A stretch of 64,000 bases of DNA, taken from contig CASDPB010000065.1 of the NCBI GenBank assembly GCA_949282305.1, positions 1 through 64,000 on the forward strand, written 5' to 3'. The notes under the pieces are model-generated. The model had not been told where the DNA came from. It was given only the letters and a program-made list of their open reading frames with translations, and did no database searches. Each line of letters starts with the position of its first letter. The first letter of the stretch is position 1. This stretch comes from an uncultured Lentisphaeria bacterium. Its GTDB lineage: Bacteria; Verrucomicrobiota; Lentisphaeria; Victivallales; UBA1829. The position numbers and the translations under genes are program-made. Shown here piece after piece: positions 16,582 through 25,371 of the stretch.

Positions 16582-19500
16582 ATGAAAAAAACGCTTCTGC
16601 TTTTGCTTTTCCTCTGGACGGGTGTTTGTTCCGCCCGGACCGCAAATCTGCTGAAAGGTGACGCCGATGTCGAGATTGAACCGCTGAACATGACGAATGG
16701 TTCCTACTCAAATTCAACCGCAGAAGCTCCGAAATGGAGACTCGACAATACAACGGGGTATCAAAGCCCCAGCAGCATCAAACTGCTGGAGTTCTGCGGA
16801 ATCGGCATCCATGATGTGAAACTCCCCGCAGGGGCTTATACATTCTCGTTCTGGGCGAAGGGAAGCGAACCGGATACGCGGGCTTATATTACGGTCAACA
16901 AGCAGGACAGCTCATGGCCCGTCGCACTGAAAAACCGTGCCGATTCCCCGATTCTCCTTACCACGGACTGGAAACTTTATTCCTTCACGTTCAAGGCGGA
17001 TGGCACTTCACGCTATTCCCCCTATTATGGAATTGAAAAACAGCCGGCATGGTTCGACCGTTTCATGCTCAATGCGGGCGACAAGCCGCTGGACTGGGAG
17101 CCGACGACCAGCTGCATTCCCCATATCGGGCTTCCGAAAGCGGACGGCAATGTATACGAGATCGGGAAGCCGGTTGATGTCAATATCAGCCTGACAAAGT
17201 TTACGAAAGAAAAAATGGAAGGCCCCCTGGATGTCAAAGTGACGGATTACCGTGGGACGGTCATCATGGAGCACAGACTTGAACCGAAATTCGATTCCGG
17301 GGAAAAATATGAATATTCCTTCCGTTTTCCCGGGGACCGGAGCGGCTGGTTCATGGTATCGGCATCCATGAAAGGCGTTCCGGCGCATTACAATACGTTT
17401 GTCATTACGCGTCCGCCGGAACCCGCGATCAGGGAAACAGAGCCGTTTCTTGGACTTTGTGGCGGGGAGCATCATATCGAAGCGATGAAGCGGATTGGCG
17501 TAAGATGGCTCCAGAAATATCTTGCGTGGTATATGATGGAAGAGGTAAAAGGAAAATACGATTTCTTTGGTTTTGACAAATTCCGCGAATATAAAAAACA
17601 GGGCTTCAAAGTCCAGATTCTTGTGACGTCGGGTGTGCCCCGCTGGGTTCTTACGCCTGAAGTGGAGAAAGCCGCGGCGAAATACGGCATGGATTACCCG
17701 CGTCTTCTGCCGTCGGAAGACAAGCTCGAAAACTGGAGAATGTTCATGCGCAGTTTCATGAAGCAATACAAAGATGTGGTGGACATCTATGAACTTGGTG
17801 GCGAACTTGACGCGCTTCTGGGACTCAATACTTACTACAAGAGTCTTGACAACAAAAATATGGTCGGTCCATTCGTGCTTGGCGAATCGTTCGATATCAT
17901 CACGAAACAGATGGCAATCGCAGCGGAGGAGATCAGGAAAGAGGTTCCCGACGCCCGTATTTCCGCAGTCCGCCCCAGCGATGTGGATGCCCGTTACGCT
18001 TATGCCTATTCCAGGGAGTTCTTCAAGCAGAACGGAAAAGACATCAACTGTTTCGGAATCGACTGTTACCCGCAGCCCCGCTGGATCGGGCCGGGACAAC
18101 CTGCGACAGGAACGGAGCAGGATCTTGCGAAGCGTTATAAAGACGCGAAAGCGGTCCTGGCGCAATATGGGAAAGGTTCTGACGTCTATATTGCGGAATA
18201 CGGATATTTTATTGACTTTAATGAAGTGACCAATCCGGTTTATCTGCAGGAACAGGTCAACCGTCTGGCACGTTCCTACCTGAAGGCAAAACTTGTCGGT
18301 ATGAAATCGCTTCACTGGTTTACCGCCGACAATACGGGACTGGAGGGCGGACGTTATCACATGGGCATCTGGTGGAGACAGATGCCGCTTCCGGCAGTCG
18401 CCGCCTTAAATATCGTCGGACGTGTCGTTGACAATGTCAGGGAATGTGCCGAGATCCCGATCAGTGAAAATATGGGAGTCGCCGTTTACCGCAAATATGA
18501 CGGACGTGCCGTCGGTGCGCTCTGGAGCCTCAAGCCGGATTTCAGCCCTGCCGTAATGTTTAATGCGGATCAGTTCACTGTGACCGATGTCATGGGGAAT
18601 CCGGTCAAGCCTGTGGTCGAGAACGGGAAGATCAAACTTGTGCTTTCCGAGCATCCATATTATGTGTGGCGCACCGTAAAGGGGGAGGACAACTACTCTA
18701 AACTTCATATGGCGTTCCGGAAATTGAAGATTGAGGAAAAGATCCCCGCCGAGCTTTTCTTCCGCCCAGCGGCAAAGGACCGGCTTAAAATTTATATGAA
18801 GTCGACTTCGCTTGTCAATGACAATTCCGGCGTCGTGGAGTTTGACTGCGACGGAAAAAAAGGACGGACGGCGTTCATGCTTCCCCGGGGCCGGACAGAA
18901 ATTGTGAATGTGCCTCTGCCGCCTTCCGGAAAGACGATTCAAATGACAGTCCGCTTCAAGGGGGATTACCAGCCGTATTTCTGTGAGTTCACTGCGCCGG
19001 AACTGATCCGGGTTCCGAGGGTTGGCGGAATCAGGATCGACGGTTCCCTTGATACATGGAAACAGGTCAGACCGTTGATTGTCAGCGGCAAAGACCATAT
19101 TCATCCCGTAGACCACACGACTTACGACGGACGGGAGGACTTGAGCGCAGAGTTTTATCTGGCGCATGACGGGAAGTATCTTTACTTTGCCGCGGATGTT
19201 GCGGACGACAGGCATTTCCAGAAGTTTCCGCTTTCCGGAATCTGGCGTGGAGACTGCGTCCAGCTCGGAATCGATCCGCAGATGAATTATATTCGCAATG
19301 TCAATGATCTTGATCCGGATGATTCGCTTCTTACAGTCGGTCTGCTTGAGAAGGGACCGGCGCTTGCCGCGCACCGCGGACCGTTCAGGAATGCTCTGGA
19401 AAAACAGTCTGAATATAAGGTCGTGCGCAATGAGGCACGGAAGCGGACATTGTATCAAGTCAAAGTGCCGCTTGCAACGGTTGACGGGACGTTGAAACCT

Positions 19501-19638
19501 GATAGGATTTTCGGCTTCAACTGTGTCGTGATGGATGATGACACCGGTTCCGGGGCGGATTACTGGCTTTTCCTGAGACAAGGACTTGCCGGAGGGCTTC
19601 GCCCCGATAAATTTGCACCGTGCGTATTGGAACAATAA
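16582..19638 (+). CDS. secreted GH clan A-like hydrolase with C-terminal CBM9-like domain
   Basis: A 1018-residue exported protein with a signal peptide at 1-18. Residues 25-165 form a beta-sandwich binding domain (GAYTFSFWAKGSEP). A linker domain follows to about 280. Residues 285-640 are a TIM barrel: GGEHHIEAMKRIGVRW, YELGGELDALLG (acid/base Glu position) and DVYIAEYGYFIDF (nucleophile Glu position) are laid out like GH39/GH5-type clan A enzymes. Residues 640-800 are beta-rich. Residues 810-1018 resemble the DOMON/CBM9-like fold (GGIRIDGSLDTW at the start, YLYFAADVADDRHF, DYWLFLRQG). I chose ATG 16582 since GAGGTGGG lies seven bases before it and it gives a clean signal peptide. The exact substrate is unknown. 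The next gene starts 20 bases downstream. Confidence 0.8.
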   Translation: MKKTLLLLLFLWTGVCSARTANLLKGDADVEIEPLNMTNGSYSNSTAEAPKWRLDNTTGYQSPSSIKLLEFCGIGIHDVKLPAGAYTFSFWAKGSEPDTRAYITVNKQDSSWPVALKNRADSPILLTTDWKLYSFTFKADGTSRYSPYYGIEKQPAWFDRFMLNAGDKPLDWEPTTSCIPHIGLPKADGNVYEIGKPVDVNISLTKFTKEKMEGPLDVKVTDYRGTVIMEHRLEPKFDSGEKYEYSFRFPGDRSGWFMVSASMKGVPAHYNTFVITRPPEPAIRETEPFLGLCGGEHHIEAMKRIGVRWLQKYLAWYMMEEVKGKYDFFGFDKFREYKKQGFKVQILVTSGVPRWVLTPEVEKAAAKYGMDYPRLLPSEDKLENWRMFMRSFMKQYKDVVDIYELGGELDALLGLNTYYKSLDNKNMVGPFVLGESFDIITKQMAIAAEEIRKEVPDARISAVRPSDVDARYAYAYSREFFKQNGKDINCFGIDCYPQPRWIGPGQPATGTEQDLAKRYKDAKAVLAQYGKGSDVYIAEYGYFIDFNEVTNPVYLQEQVNRLARSYLKAKLVGMKSLHWFTADNTGLEGGRYHMGIWWRQMPLPAVAALNIVGRVVDNVRECAEIPISENMGVAVYRKYDGRAVGALWSLKPDFSPAVMFNADQFTVTDVMGNPVKPVVENGKIKLVLSEHPYYVWRTVKGEDNYSKLHMAFRKLKIEEKIPAELFFRPAAKDRLKIYMKSTSLVNDNSGVVEFDCDGKKGRTAFMLPRGRTEIVNVPLPPSGKTIQMTVRFKGDYQPYFCEFTAPELIRVPRVGGIRIDGSLDTWKQVRPLIVSGKDHIHPVDHTTYDGREDLSAEFYLAHDGKYLYFAADVADDRHFQKFPLSGIWRGDCVQLGIDPQMNYIRNVNDLDPDDSLLTVGLLEKGPALAAHRGPFRNALEKQSEYKVVRNEARKRTLYQVKVPLATVDGTLKPDRIFGFNCVVMDDDTGSGADYWLFLRQGLAGGLRPDKFAPCVLEQ

Positions 19639-19657
19639 TCAGGAAAGGAACTCGATT

Positions 19658-20341
19658 ATGAAAAAGAGACTCTTTGCCGCAGCTCTGCTTCTCACCGGAA
19701 TCTGGCTTTATGGGGCGGAACTCAAAACAACAAAGACATCCGTGGAATTCGGAGACGCGAAACTAAACATCTGGCCTTCGGGCATTATGACGCTTACCGG
19801 AAAACAGGGGCTGTTTACAAACTGGTATCTGCATTTTACAACAAAACACCCGGCAAAATGGTTTGCCATGTCGCACAAGTCCTGCAATGTTGAGGCTTTG
19901 CCGACGGAAAATGGAGTTTGGAAGTTCAAAGCGTCGGTTCCTGTTTCCGAAACGGAAAAGGCCGATGTGTCAATGGAACTTTCCGTTACTCCGTTCAATA
20001 CCGTTGAAATCACCTGCGGCTGGAAAACAGTCGATATGAAAAATATTCTGGAGATAGGCTTCTTTGTTTCATTTCCTGTAAAACTGATGGAAGGCAGGGA
20101 ACTGCTGGTCAACGGGCAGGCTTATAAGATCGTGAATGAGACGAAATATGGTTGGTTCAGCAAGACGCTTGAAAATCCTGAATTCAAGGTATTTCAGGGT
20201 GATCTCTCCCGCGAATATACTCTTTCCGCTTCGGGGAAATATTATGTCAGCATCGGTTCCGTCAAAGACGACAGTGTCACGATCCGGATCAATGCCATGG
20301 CAGGCGTCAATGAAATGAAATTGATCTTTATTCCGAGATGA
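19658..20341 (+). CDS. small secreted beta-rich protein, unknown function
   Basis: A 227-residue exported protein with a signal peptide at about 1-18 (KKRLFAAALLLTGIWLYG). The mature part alternates hydrophobic and polar residues in a predicted all-beta pattern, has no membrane segment, and ends in VNEMKLIFIPR. I do not recognise a family. The start at ATG 19658 follows AGGAAAGGAA. It lies 20 bases after the large hydrolase and ten bases before the prepilin-like gene, so it probably belongs to the same transcript. A sugar-binding or accessory role for the hydrolase is possible. Confidence 0.6.
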   Translation: MKKRLFAAALLLTGIWLYGAELKTTKTSVEFGDAKLNIWPSGIMTLTGKQGLFTNWYLHFTTKHPAKWFAMSHKSCNVEALPTENGVWKFKASVPVSETEKADVSMELSVTPFNTVEITCGWKTVDMKNILEIGFFVSFPVKLMEGRELLVNGQAYKIVNETKYGWFSKTLENPEFKVFQGDLSREYTLSASGKYYVSIGSVKDDSVTIRINAMAGVNEMKLIFIPR

Positions 20342-20350
20342 GGCGGAAAT

Positions 20351-21298
20351 ATGGAATTTCATGTTTTGGAAGAGGCAGCTGGAATGAGAAGCACAGGGAA
20401 AAACAGTGAAAAAAGTATTTTCCTTCAGCAGAAGAGAGGCAGGGGACGGGTTGACTGCAGCGGGCGCAGTCAGTCCCGGCTTTTTCCGGCTTTTCCGTTT
20501 TTCATTCGACTGTTGAGTTGTCCCAATGCTGAAACTGATTTATCGCTTTTCCCTTCCCGCTTCCGTGCCTTTTGTCCGACATTCTTGCGTCGCAGGGGAA
20601 AAATAAAAATTTTTTCCCTGATAGAACTTCTCGTCGTCGTGGCGATCATCGCGATTCTGGCTGGGATGCTTCTGCCGGCTTTAAGCAAAGCGAGAGACAA
20701 GGCAAAAGGAGTTGCCTGCATGAGCAATCTGAAACAGCAGGGACTGGCGCTGCAGAATTATTTCAATGACTGGAAAGAGTATTTTCCTGTTTGCGGAGGC
20801 GGCACGGATCCGCAGACATGGAGCCGCAATCTTGCTCTTTACATTGCACCCGCACTTCAGGAGAATGTTCCCGCGAGGTGGAGGAAAAGCGTATTTGCAT
20901 GTCCTGCCGACGATCATGTCGGGAAATGCGTTGCCTTTTTCTCCGACCGCATTTCCTACGGTATGAACTATCTGCTGGGACAGGAGGAAACATGGACGGG
21001 AAAACCGTGGCCTCTCAAATTCCAGCATATTCCTCTCCCGACGGGACATCTGTTCGCCGCCGACATCAACGGCGAAATGAACAACGGGGACAGTCTGGGG
21101 CATTATACCGCCATTTATACCAATGCCGGCGGTCCGACGAGAATTACGGCACGGCATGGAAACACTTCGCCGAATGCCCTGATGACGGCGGGCAATGTGC
21201 GGTCCGTTCCCTTTCCGCTTTTAAGCGACATCAGCTATACTGACCGTTACCAGCCATGGAATGTATATTTGAAAAAGGATGCGGTTCCTTTGCCTTGA
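20351..21298 (+). CDS. prepilin-type N-terminal methylation protein with very long leader
   Basis: A 315-residue reading frame whose class III helix ([20 protein letters not shown]) starts only at about residue 88. The usual leader is below 30 residues. The secreted domain ends with [20 protein letters not shown], a variant of the RHG/DG motif of Lentisphaerae pseudopilins. The residue before the Phe is Ile, not Gly. ATG 20351 has GAGGCGG seven bases upstream. An internal TTG at 20516 would give a 32-residue leader. A different frame from GTG 20406 encodes a short peptide that looks like a second leader start (see findings). It is the last gene of the AraC/hydrolase module. Confidence 0.8.
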   Translation: MEFHVLEEAAGMRSTGKNSEKSIFLQQKRGRGRVDCSGRSQSRLFPAFPFFIRLLSCPNAETDLSLFPSRFRAFCPTFLRRRGKIKIFSLIELLVVVAIIAILAGMLLPALSKARDKAKGVACMSNLKQQGLALQNYFNDWKEYFPVCGGGTDPQTWSRNLALYIAPALQENVPARWRKSVFACPADDHVGKCVAFFSDRISYGMNYLLGQEETWTGKPWPLKFQHIPLPTGHLFAADINGEMNNGDSLGHYTAIYTNAGGPTRITARHGNTSPNALMTAGNVRSVPFPLLSDISYTDRYQPWNVYLKKDAVPLP

Positions 21299-21365
21299 AA
21301 TGGAGGAATCCTGACAGATTGTCCCGATTTTATGGAAAAAAGATCTGTTTTACTTGAAAAACATT

Positions 21366-21393
21366 TTGAAAGAATGCAAAAGCAAGTTAAATT
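21366..21393 (+). promoter_or_regulatory. candidate promoter of the acyltransferase operon
   Basis: TTGAAA, 16 bases, TAAATT, ending 18 bases before the first start codon of the lipid operon. Confidence 0.45.
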
Positions 21394-21411
21394 ACCCGTT
21401 GTGGATTAGAC

Positions 21412-22302
21412 ATGACAAGACAGGTTGTCCAGGCGGGAACGTTCCGGGATGTCCTGCATGAAAGAAATATGAAAATAACGGGGTTGGGCATGGACGTTTC
21501 AGAGTTGCGTGATAAACTTTGCAATCCGCCGGTTCTGGCAGAAAAGGATCAATACAGAATCAAGTTTGCGGATACGCCGGAGGAGATACGGGCAGCTTTC
21601 AAATTGAGATATGAGATCTTCAATCTGGAACAGGGAAAGGGGCTTGAGATTGCAGCTCGGGACGGCATTGACCGTGACGTGTTTGACGATTACTGTCTGC
21701 ATCTCATTGTGGAGGAGAAATCTCAGCATAAGATTGTCGGCACCTACCGCATTCATCTCGGCGCCGTCGCATCCAAGGCGCTCGGCTTTTACTCCGAGCA
21801 GGAATTTAAAATCACAGGGCTGGATCAGATTGCCGAAAATACGATTGAAGTCGGTCGTTCCTGTGTTTCCCCGGAGCACCGTGACGGAACCGTGGTTGCT
21901 TTGCTCTGGGGGGGGATTGCGGAAATTATTTATCGCTCCCGCATTCGCTACATGTTCGGCTGCGTGAGTCTGGAGGATACCAATCCCGCTTCCGGCTGGG
22001 CAATTTACGAGCATCTTAAGGAGACAGGGAAGATTTCAGATCAGATTTTTGCGGAGGGACTTCCGAAATGTCTGATGCCGCGTTCGTCGCAGGAGGAGAT
22101 CCGTGCCATCCTCAATGACCGCAAGCAGCTGCGTGGACTGATTCCGCCGCTGTTCAAGGGCTATCTCCGCCTTGGCGCCAAAATCTGCGGGGAACCTGTT
22201 TTCGACCATGAATTCGGTACGATTGATTTTCTGATTCTGCTGGATGTCAGCGGAGTGCCGGAGCGCTATATCAAGCATTTCAATGTTGCAGGCATAGGGT
22301 GA
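21412..22302 (+). CDS. GNAT-type N-acyltransferase, OlsB-like (ornithine lipid synthesis)
   Basis: A 296-residue protein of the Acetyltransf_5/hemolysin-type GNAT family that makes lyso-ornithine lipid from an acyl-ACP and ornithine. Diagnostic stretches are IRAAFKLRYEIFNLEQGKG near residue 60-78, ENTIEVGRSCVSPEHRDGTV near 143-162 and the C-terminal LIPPLFKGYLRLGAKICGEP. The next gene is a PlsC-type O-acyltransferase four bases away, the classic olsBA order, which is the main basis for the lipid call. A start at 21469 (MKITGLGMD) is possible; the ribosome site at 21412 is weak. Some relatives acylate other amino acids. Confidence 0.8.
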   Translation: MTRQVVQAGTFRDVLHERNMKITGLGMDVSELRDKLCNPPVLAEKDQYRIKFADTPEEIRAAFKLRYEIFNLEQGKGLEIAARDGIDRDVFDDYCLHLIVEEKSQHKIVGTYRIHLGAVASKALGFYSEQEFKITGLDQIAENTIEVGRSCVSPEHRDGTVVALLWGGIAEIIYRSRIRYMFGCVSLEDTNPASGWAIYEHLKETGKISDQIFAEGLPKCLMPRSSQEEIRAILNDRKQLRGLIPPLFKGYLRLGAKICGEPVFDHEFGTIDFLILLDVSGVPERYIKHFNVAGIG

Positions 22303-22305
22303 TCA

Positions 22306-23082
22306 ATGAGAGTTTTTTTCAGAAGAATCTTCCGTCTGGTGCTTCTTCTCCCGTGGCTGATCTACCTCGGGGTCATTTCCGTTCCCGTCACTTTGCGGCG
22401 CGACAAATGGGCGGCGATTGCGGGAATGGCGAAAATGACGAAATACTGGGGACGCGGTCTCCTGCGTATTTTCAACATCCGGCTTCATGTGACGGGCGAT
22501 ATTGACGGATATGACGGCGGTCTCGTCGTTTCCAACCACATGGGATATGTGGATGTGTTTGTCCATGCGGCTGTCTTCGGACTGCGTTTCGCACCGAAAA
22601 AGGAGATCCGGTCCTGGCCGGTTCTCGGCTGGTATACTTCTTTTGTCCATCCGATCTGGGTGGACCGCTCCTCGCGCATCAAATCGCAGAAGACTCTGGA
22701 GGAGTTCCGCGAGACTCTGGAACACAAGGTTCCCCTGATCGTCTATCCCGAGGGGACGAGCACCGACGGCGGCGTGATTCTGCCGTTCAAATCCTCGCCG
22801 TTTGAGCTGGCGGCGTCCGGCGGTTTTGATATTCAGCCGATTCTGACGGTTTACCGGGTTCCCGAAGGCGCCGACACACCGTGCTGGTATGGTGACATGG
22901 AGCTTCTCCCGCACCTCTGGCAGCTGGTCGGAATTCCATATATCGACGCCGATGTCTACATTCTTCCGAAGATTTCGGCGGAGGGCAGGAGCCGCAAGGA
23001 ACTTGCGGAAGTCACTCATGAGGCGGTTCGCGCGGCACACGAGAGGATTGTATTGAAGAAGGAGCTTCCGGAACATGCCTGA
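22306..23082 (+). CDS. PlsC-family 1-acyl-glycerol-3-phosphate/lyso-lipid acyltransferase (OlsA-like)
   Basis: A 258-residue inner-membrane acyltransferase with one N-terminal helix (about 5-25). The catalytic HX4D box is NHMGYVD at about 77-83; a VYPEGTSTDGG motif near 145-155 is the glycerolipid-binding EGT block. Directly behind the OlsB-like gene it most likely adds the second acyl chain of ornithine lipid, though phosphatidic acid synthesis cannot be excluded. The ATG is four bases after the upstream stop. Its last eight bases overlap the start of the CobS-like gene. Confidence 0.88.
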   Translation: MRVFFRRIFRLVLLLPWLIYLGVISVPVTLRRDKWAAIAGMAKMTKYWGRGLLRIFNIRLHVTGDIDGYDGGLVVSNHMGYVDVFVHAAVFGLRFAPKKEIRSWPVLGWYTSFVHPIWVDRSSRIKSQKTLEEFRETLEHKVPLIVYPEGTSTDGGVILPFKSSPFELAASGGFDIQPILTVYRVPEGADTPCWYGDMELLPHLWQLVGIPYIDADVYILPKISAEGRSRKELAEVTHEAVRAAHERIVLKKELPEHA

Positions 23083-23893
23083 CATCGGCGCATGCCTTGC
23101 ACAGTTTTCCGAAACGTGGAATCTTTTCATCCGCTGGAAACTGCCTGCGTTCATTGATGACAACGAGGACGGGCAGTTCGGATTGATTGACGGGAAGCCT
23201 GCTCTCGCGAGGATCATGATGCCGCTGGTCGGTGCGGTCATGGGGATTTGCATTTACCTGCCGCTGTGGGGATTTACCGCGGTGTTCGGGCATGTGGCGG
23301 GAGGAATTGCCGCCGCGGTTCTTGTGACGCCGGCGATTGAGATCGCGACCGGATGGAGGGGACTCTCCGCGCTGGCGACTTATTTTCAGCTGCGGCGTGC
23401 CGGCGCTTCCCAAGAAGAAGCGCTTTTTGCCAGGCCGCAGTCCATGACGGAACCGCGTCCCCCGGTTTCCATGATCGGAATTGTGACGATTTACGTCCTG
23501 CGGATGGTGATGTTCGGTGCGCTCGGTTTTGTCTGCTGTTCTTTCTGGTTTATTGTCGTGCTGACCGGCGGATATCTTGTCCGTATGCACCTCTGCGGCA
23601 TGAATGAACCGGGCGGCACCGTCGGAGATCATTACTATGCCCTGCCGGATGAAAAAATGCAGAAATACGGCTGGTATGCCGGGCTGGGCGTCATGCTGAT
23701 TGCGGGGATTTTCCATATTCCCGCGACTCTGATCGGTTTTCTTTTTGCCGGGGGAATCGCGTGGCTTGCAAAACAGCTTTGTCTTGACTCGATTTCCGGC
23801 ATTAACCGGCAGGCTGTGGATGTATTCGGATATACGGCTGAAATCATTCTTCTGTTTCTCGGCGTTCTGTTTTTCACCGGTCCTGCGATGTGA
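23075..23893 (+). CDS. CobS-fold membrane protein lacking the acidic catalytic motif
   Basis: A 272-residue polytopic protein with about six membrane helices. It aligns by eye with adenosylcobinamide-GDP ribazoletransferase (CobS): an RIMMPLVGAVMG helix like the PLVG motif at the N-terminus, and near the C-terminus DVFGYTAEI in the place of the usual GDxxGAxxE. However, the DGLxDxxDG motif that binds the metal in CobS is replaced by TGWRGLSALATYF (about residue 90-102). No other cobalamin gene is nearby. It overlaps the acyltransferase gene by eight bases, so it may act on a lipid head group instead of cobinamide. That role is inference. Confidence 0.6.
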   Translation: MPDIGACLAQFSETWNLFIRWKLPAFIDDNEDGQFGLIDGKPALARIMMPLVGAVMGICIYLPLWGFTAVFGHVAGGIAAAVLVTPAIEIATGWRGLSALATYFQLRRAGASQEEALFARPQSMTEPRPPVSMIGIVTIYVLRMVMFGALGFVCCSFWFIVVLTGGYLVRMHLCGMNEPGGTVGDHYYALPDEKMQKYGWYAGLGVMLIAGIFHIPATLIGFLFAGGIAWLAKQLCLDSISGINRQAVDVFGYTAEIILLFLGVLFFTGPAM

Positions 23894-24007
23894 CGGGAAT
23901 CTTCTTCATGGGACGCAAGGGATGCTGAAAAAATCTTTTTCCATTTTCTTTTTGCGTATTCCGCTGTATATTAATGGTCTTCATTGAGCAAAAATACAGA
24001 GGAAGCG

Positions 24008-25348
24008 ATGTATCAGAGTATTTGCAGGAAAAAAGCGCCGGGAATGAATGCTTCGCGGATCAGGACGCAGGCGAATACCTGTATGACGGTTCTTGCGCAG
24101 ACGCTTGACGCCGTGCTGGGAAAATCCGTTCCGGCGGATAAGTTCGTCAGCAGTTATTTCAGGAACGACAAGCGGCTCGGTTCCCGTGACCGGCGACTGA
24201 TCAGCCAGGTCGTATTTTCCGTCTTTCGCCAGTTCGGTTTTCTGCGTGCCGCATTTCATGGACATCGGAGCATCCGTGCGTCCGGGCATACTTTGTCGCT
24301 TTACATGCTGGGAGCGTCGGTTCTGGAAGGATTCGACCATGAGGTTTCCCGCTGCTGGCTCGAGCATGTTTCCATTTCCGAAAACGACTACGGCGCGCTG
24401 GCGGAGATCGAAGCCCCGCTGGAACGCTTCAGAGCATTTGCCGCGCTCGCAGGGGCGGAATATGTGCCGGATATTGCGGACTCCGTTCCGGAATGGGCGC
24501 TGCCTGAACTGGCTGTGCCGTTCGACGAACGTTTTTACAGGACACTTCAGACACGCCCCCCGATGTGGATCAGGGCACAGACAAAAGATATTTCCGGGCT
24601 GGTCGCTTCCCTTGCGGAACAGGGGCTCCATGCGGTGCCTCATGCCCGTATCGCCAATGCGCTGTCCATTGCGGACGCCCATGTGAATCTGTATACGATT
24701 GAGGCGTTTCAGAAAGGGCTTTTTGAACTGCAGGATATTTCTTCGCAGTGCATCGGACTGGCGTGTATGCCTTCCCCCGGCGAAATCTGGTGGGACGCCT
24801 GTTCCGGCGGCGGGGGAAAGGCGCTTCAGCTTGCCTCTCTCATGGAACGCAAAGGCGTTGTGACCGCAACGGATGTCCGGGGATACAAACTTCTTGACTT
24901 GAAGAAACGTGCCGCCCGTGCCGCGTTCCCGAATATCCGTACCGCGGAATGGAACGGGAAGGAGCCTGACCGGGGCAAGCGTGATCTTTACAACGGAGTT
25001 CTGGTTGACGCCCCGTGCAGCTCCTCCGGACGCTGGAGACGGAATCCCGATGCGCGCTGGATTGCGCAGCCGGAGTGGCTGGAGGAACTGCCAGCGACTC
25101 AAAAGGAGATTCTCGACCATGCGTCGAAAGCGGTCAGACACGGCGGGGTTCTGGTCTATGCGACCTGTTCCATGTTCCGGCGGGAAAACGCGGATGTCGT
25201 CAATGCGTTTCTTGAGACTCATCCCGAGTTCAAACTGGAACCGTTCCCGAATCCGCTGACCGGGGAGCTCAATCACGGAATGCAGCAGATTCTGCCGTGG
25301 GATGCCGACTGCGATGCTTCGTTTGCGGCGCGGTTCCGCAGAATATGA
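24008..25348 (+). CDS. RsmB/Sun-family RNA (cytosine-5) methyltransferase
   Basis: A 446-residue SAM-dependent methyltransferase expected to modify rRNA or tRNA cytosines. The N-terminal helical domain is about 1-200. The SAM motif DACSGGGGKALQLASLM is at about 260-276, ATDVRGYKLLDL follows, and the two catalytic cysteines lie in VLVDAPCSSSG (about 334-344) and VYATCSMFRREN (about 380-391), so both the nucleophile and the release cysteine are present. I start at ATG 24008 behind AGAGGAAG; TTG 23984 and ATG 24044 are alternatives. The gene ends 23 bases before the next open reading frame. The exact target base is not determinable. Confidence 0.9.
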   Translation: MYQSICRKKAPGMNASRIRTQANTCMTVLAQTLDAVLGKSVPADKFVSSYFRNDKRLGSRDRRLISQVVFSVFRQFGFLRAAFHGHRSIRASGHTLSLYMLGASVLEGFDHEVSRCWLEHVSISENDYGALAEIEAPLERFRAFAALAGAEYVPDIADSVPEWALPELAVPFDERFYRTLQTRPPMWIRAQTKDISGLVASLAEQGLHAVPHARIANALSIADAHVNLYTIEAFQKGLFELQDISSQCIGLACMPSPGEIWWDACSGGGGKALQLASLMERKGVVTATDVRGYKLLDLKKRAARAAFPNIRTAEWNGKEPDRGKRDLYNGVLVDAPCSSSGRWRRNPDARWIAQPEWLEELPATQKEILDHASKAVRHGGVLVYATCSMFRRENADVVNAFLETHPEFKLEPFPNPLTGELNHGMQQILPWDADCDASFAARFRRI

Positions 25349-25371
25349 ATTGACAAGCAAGGAGATTTTCA

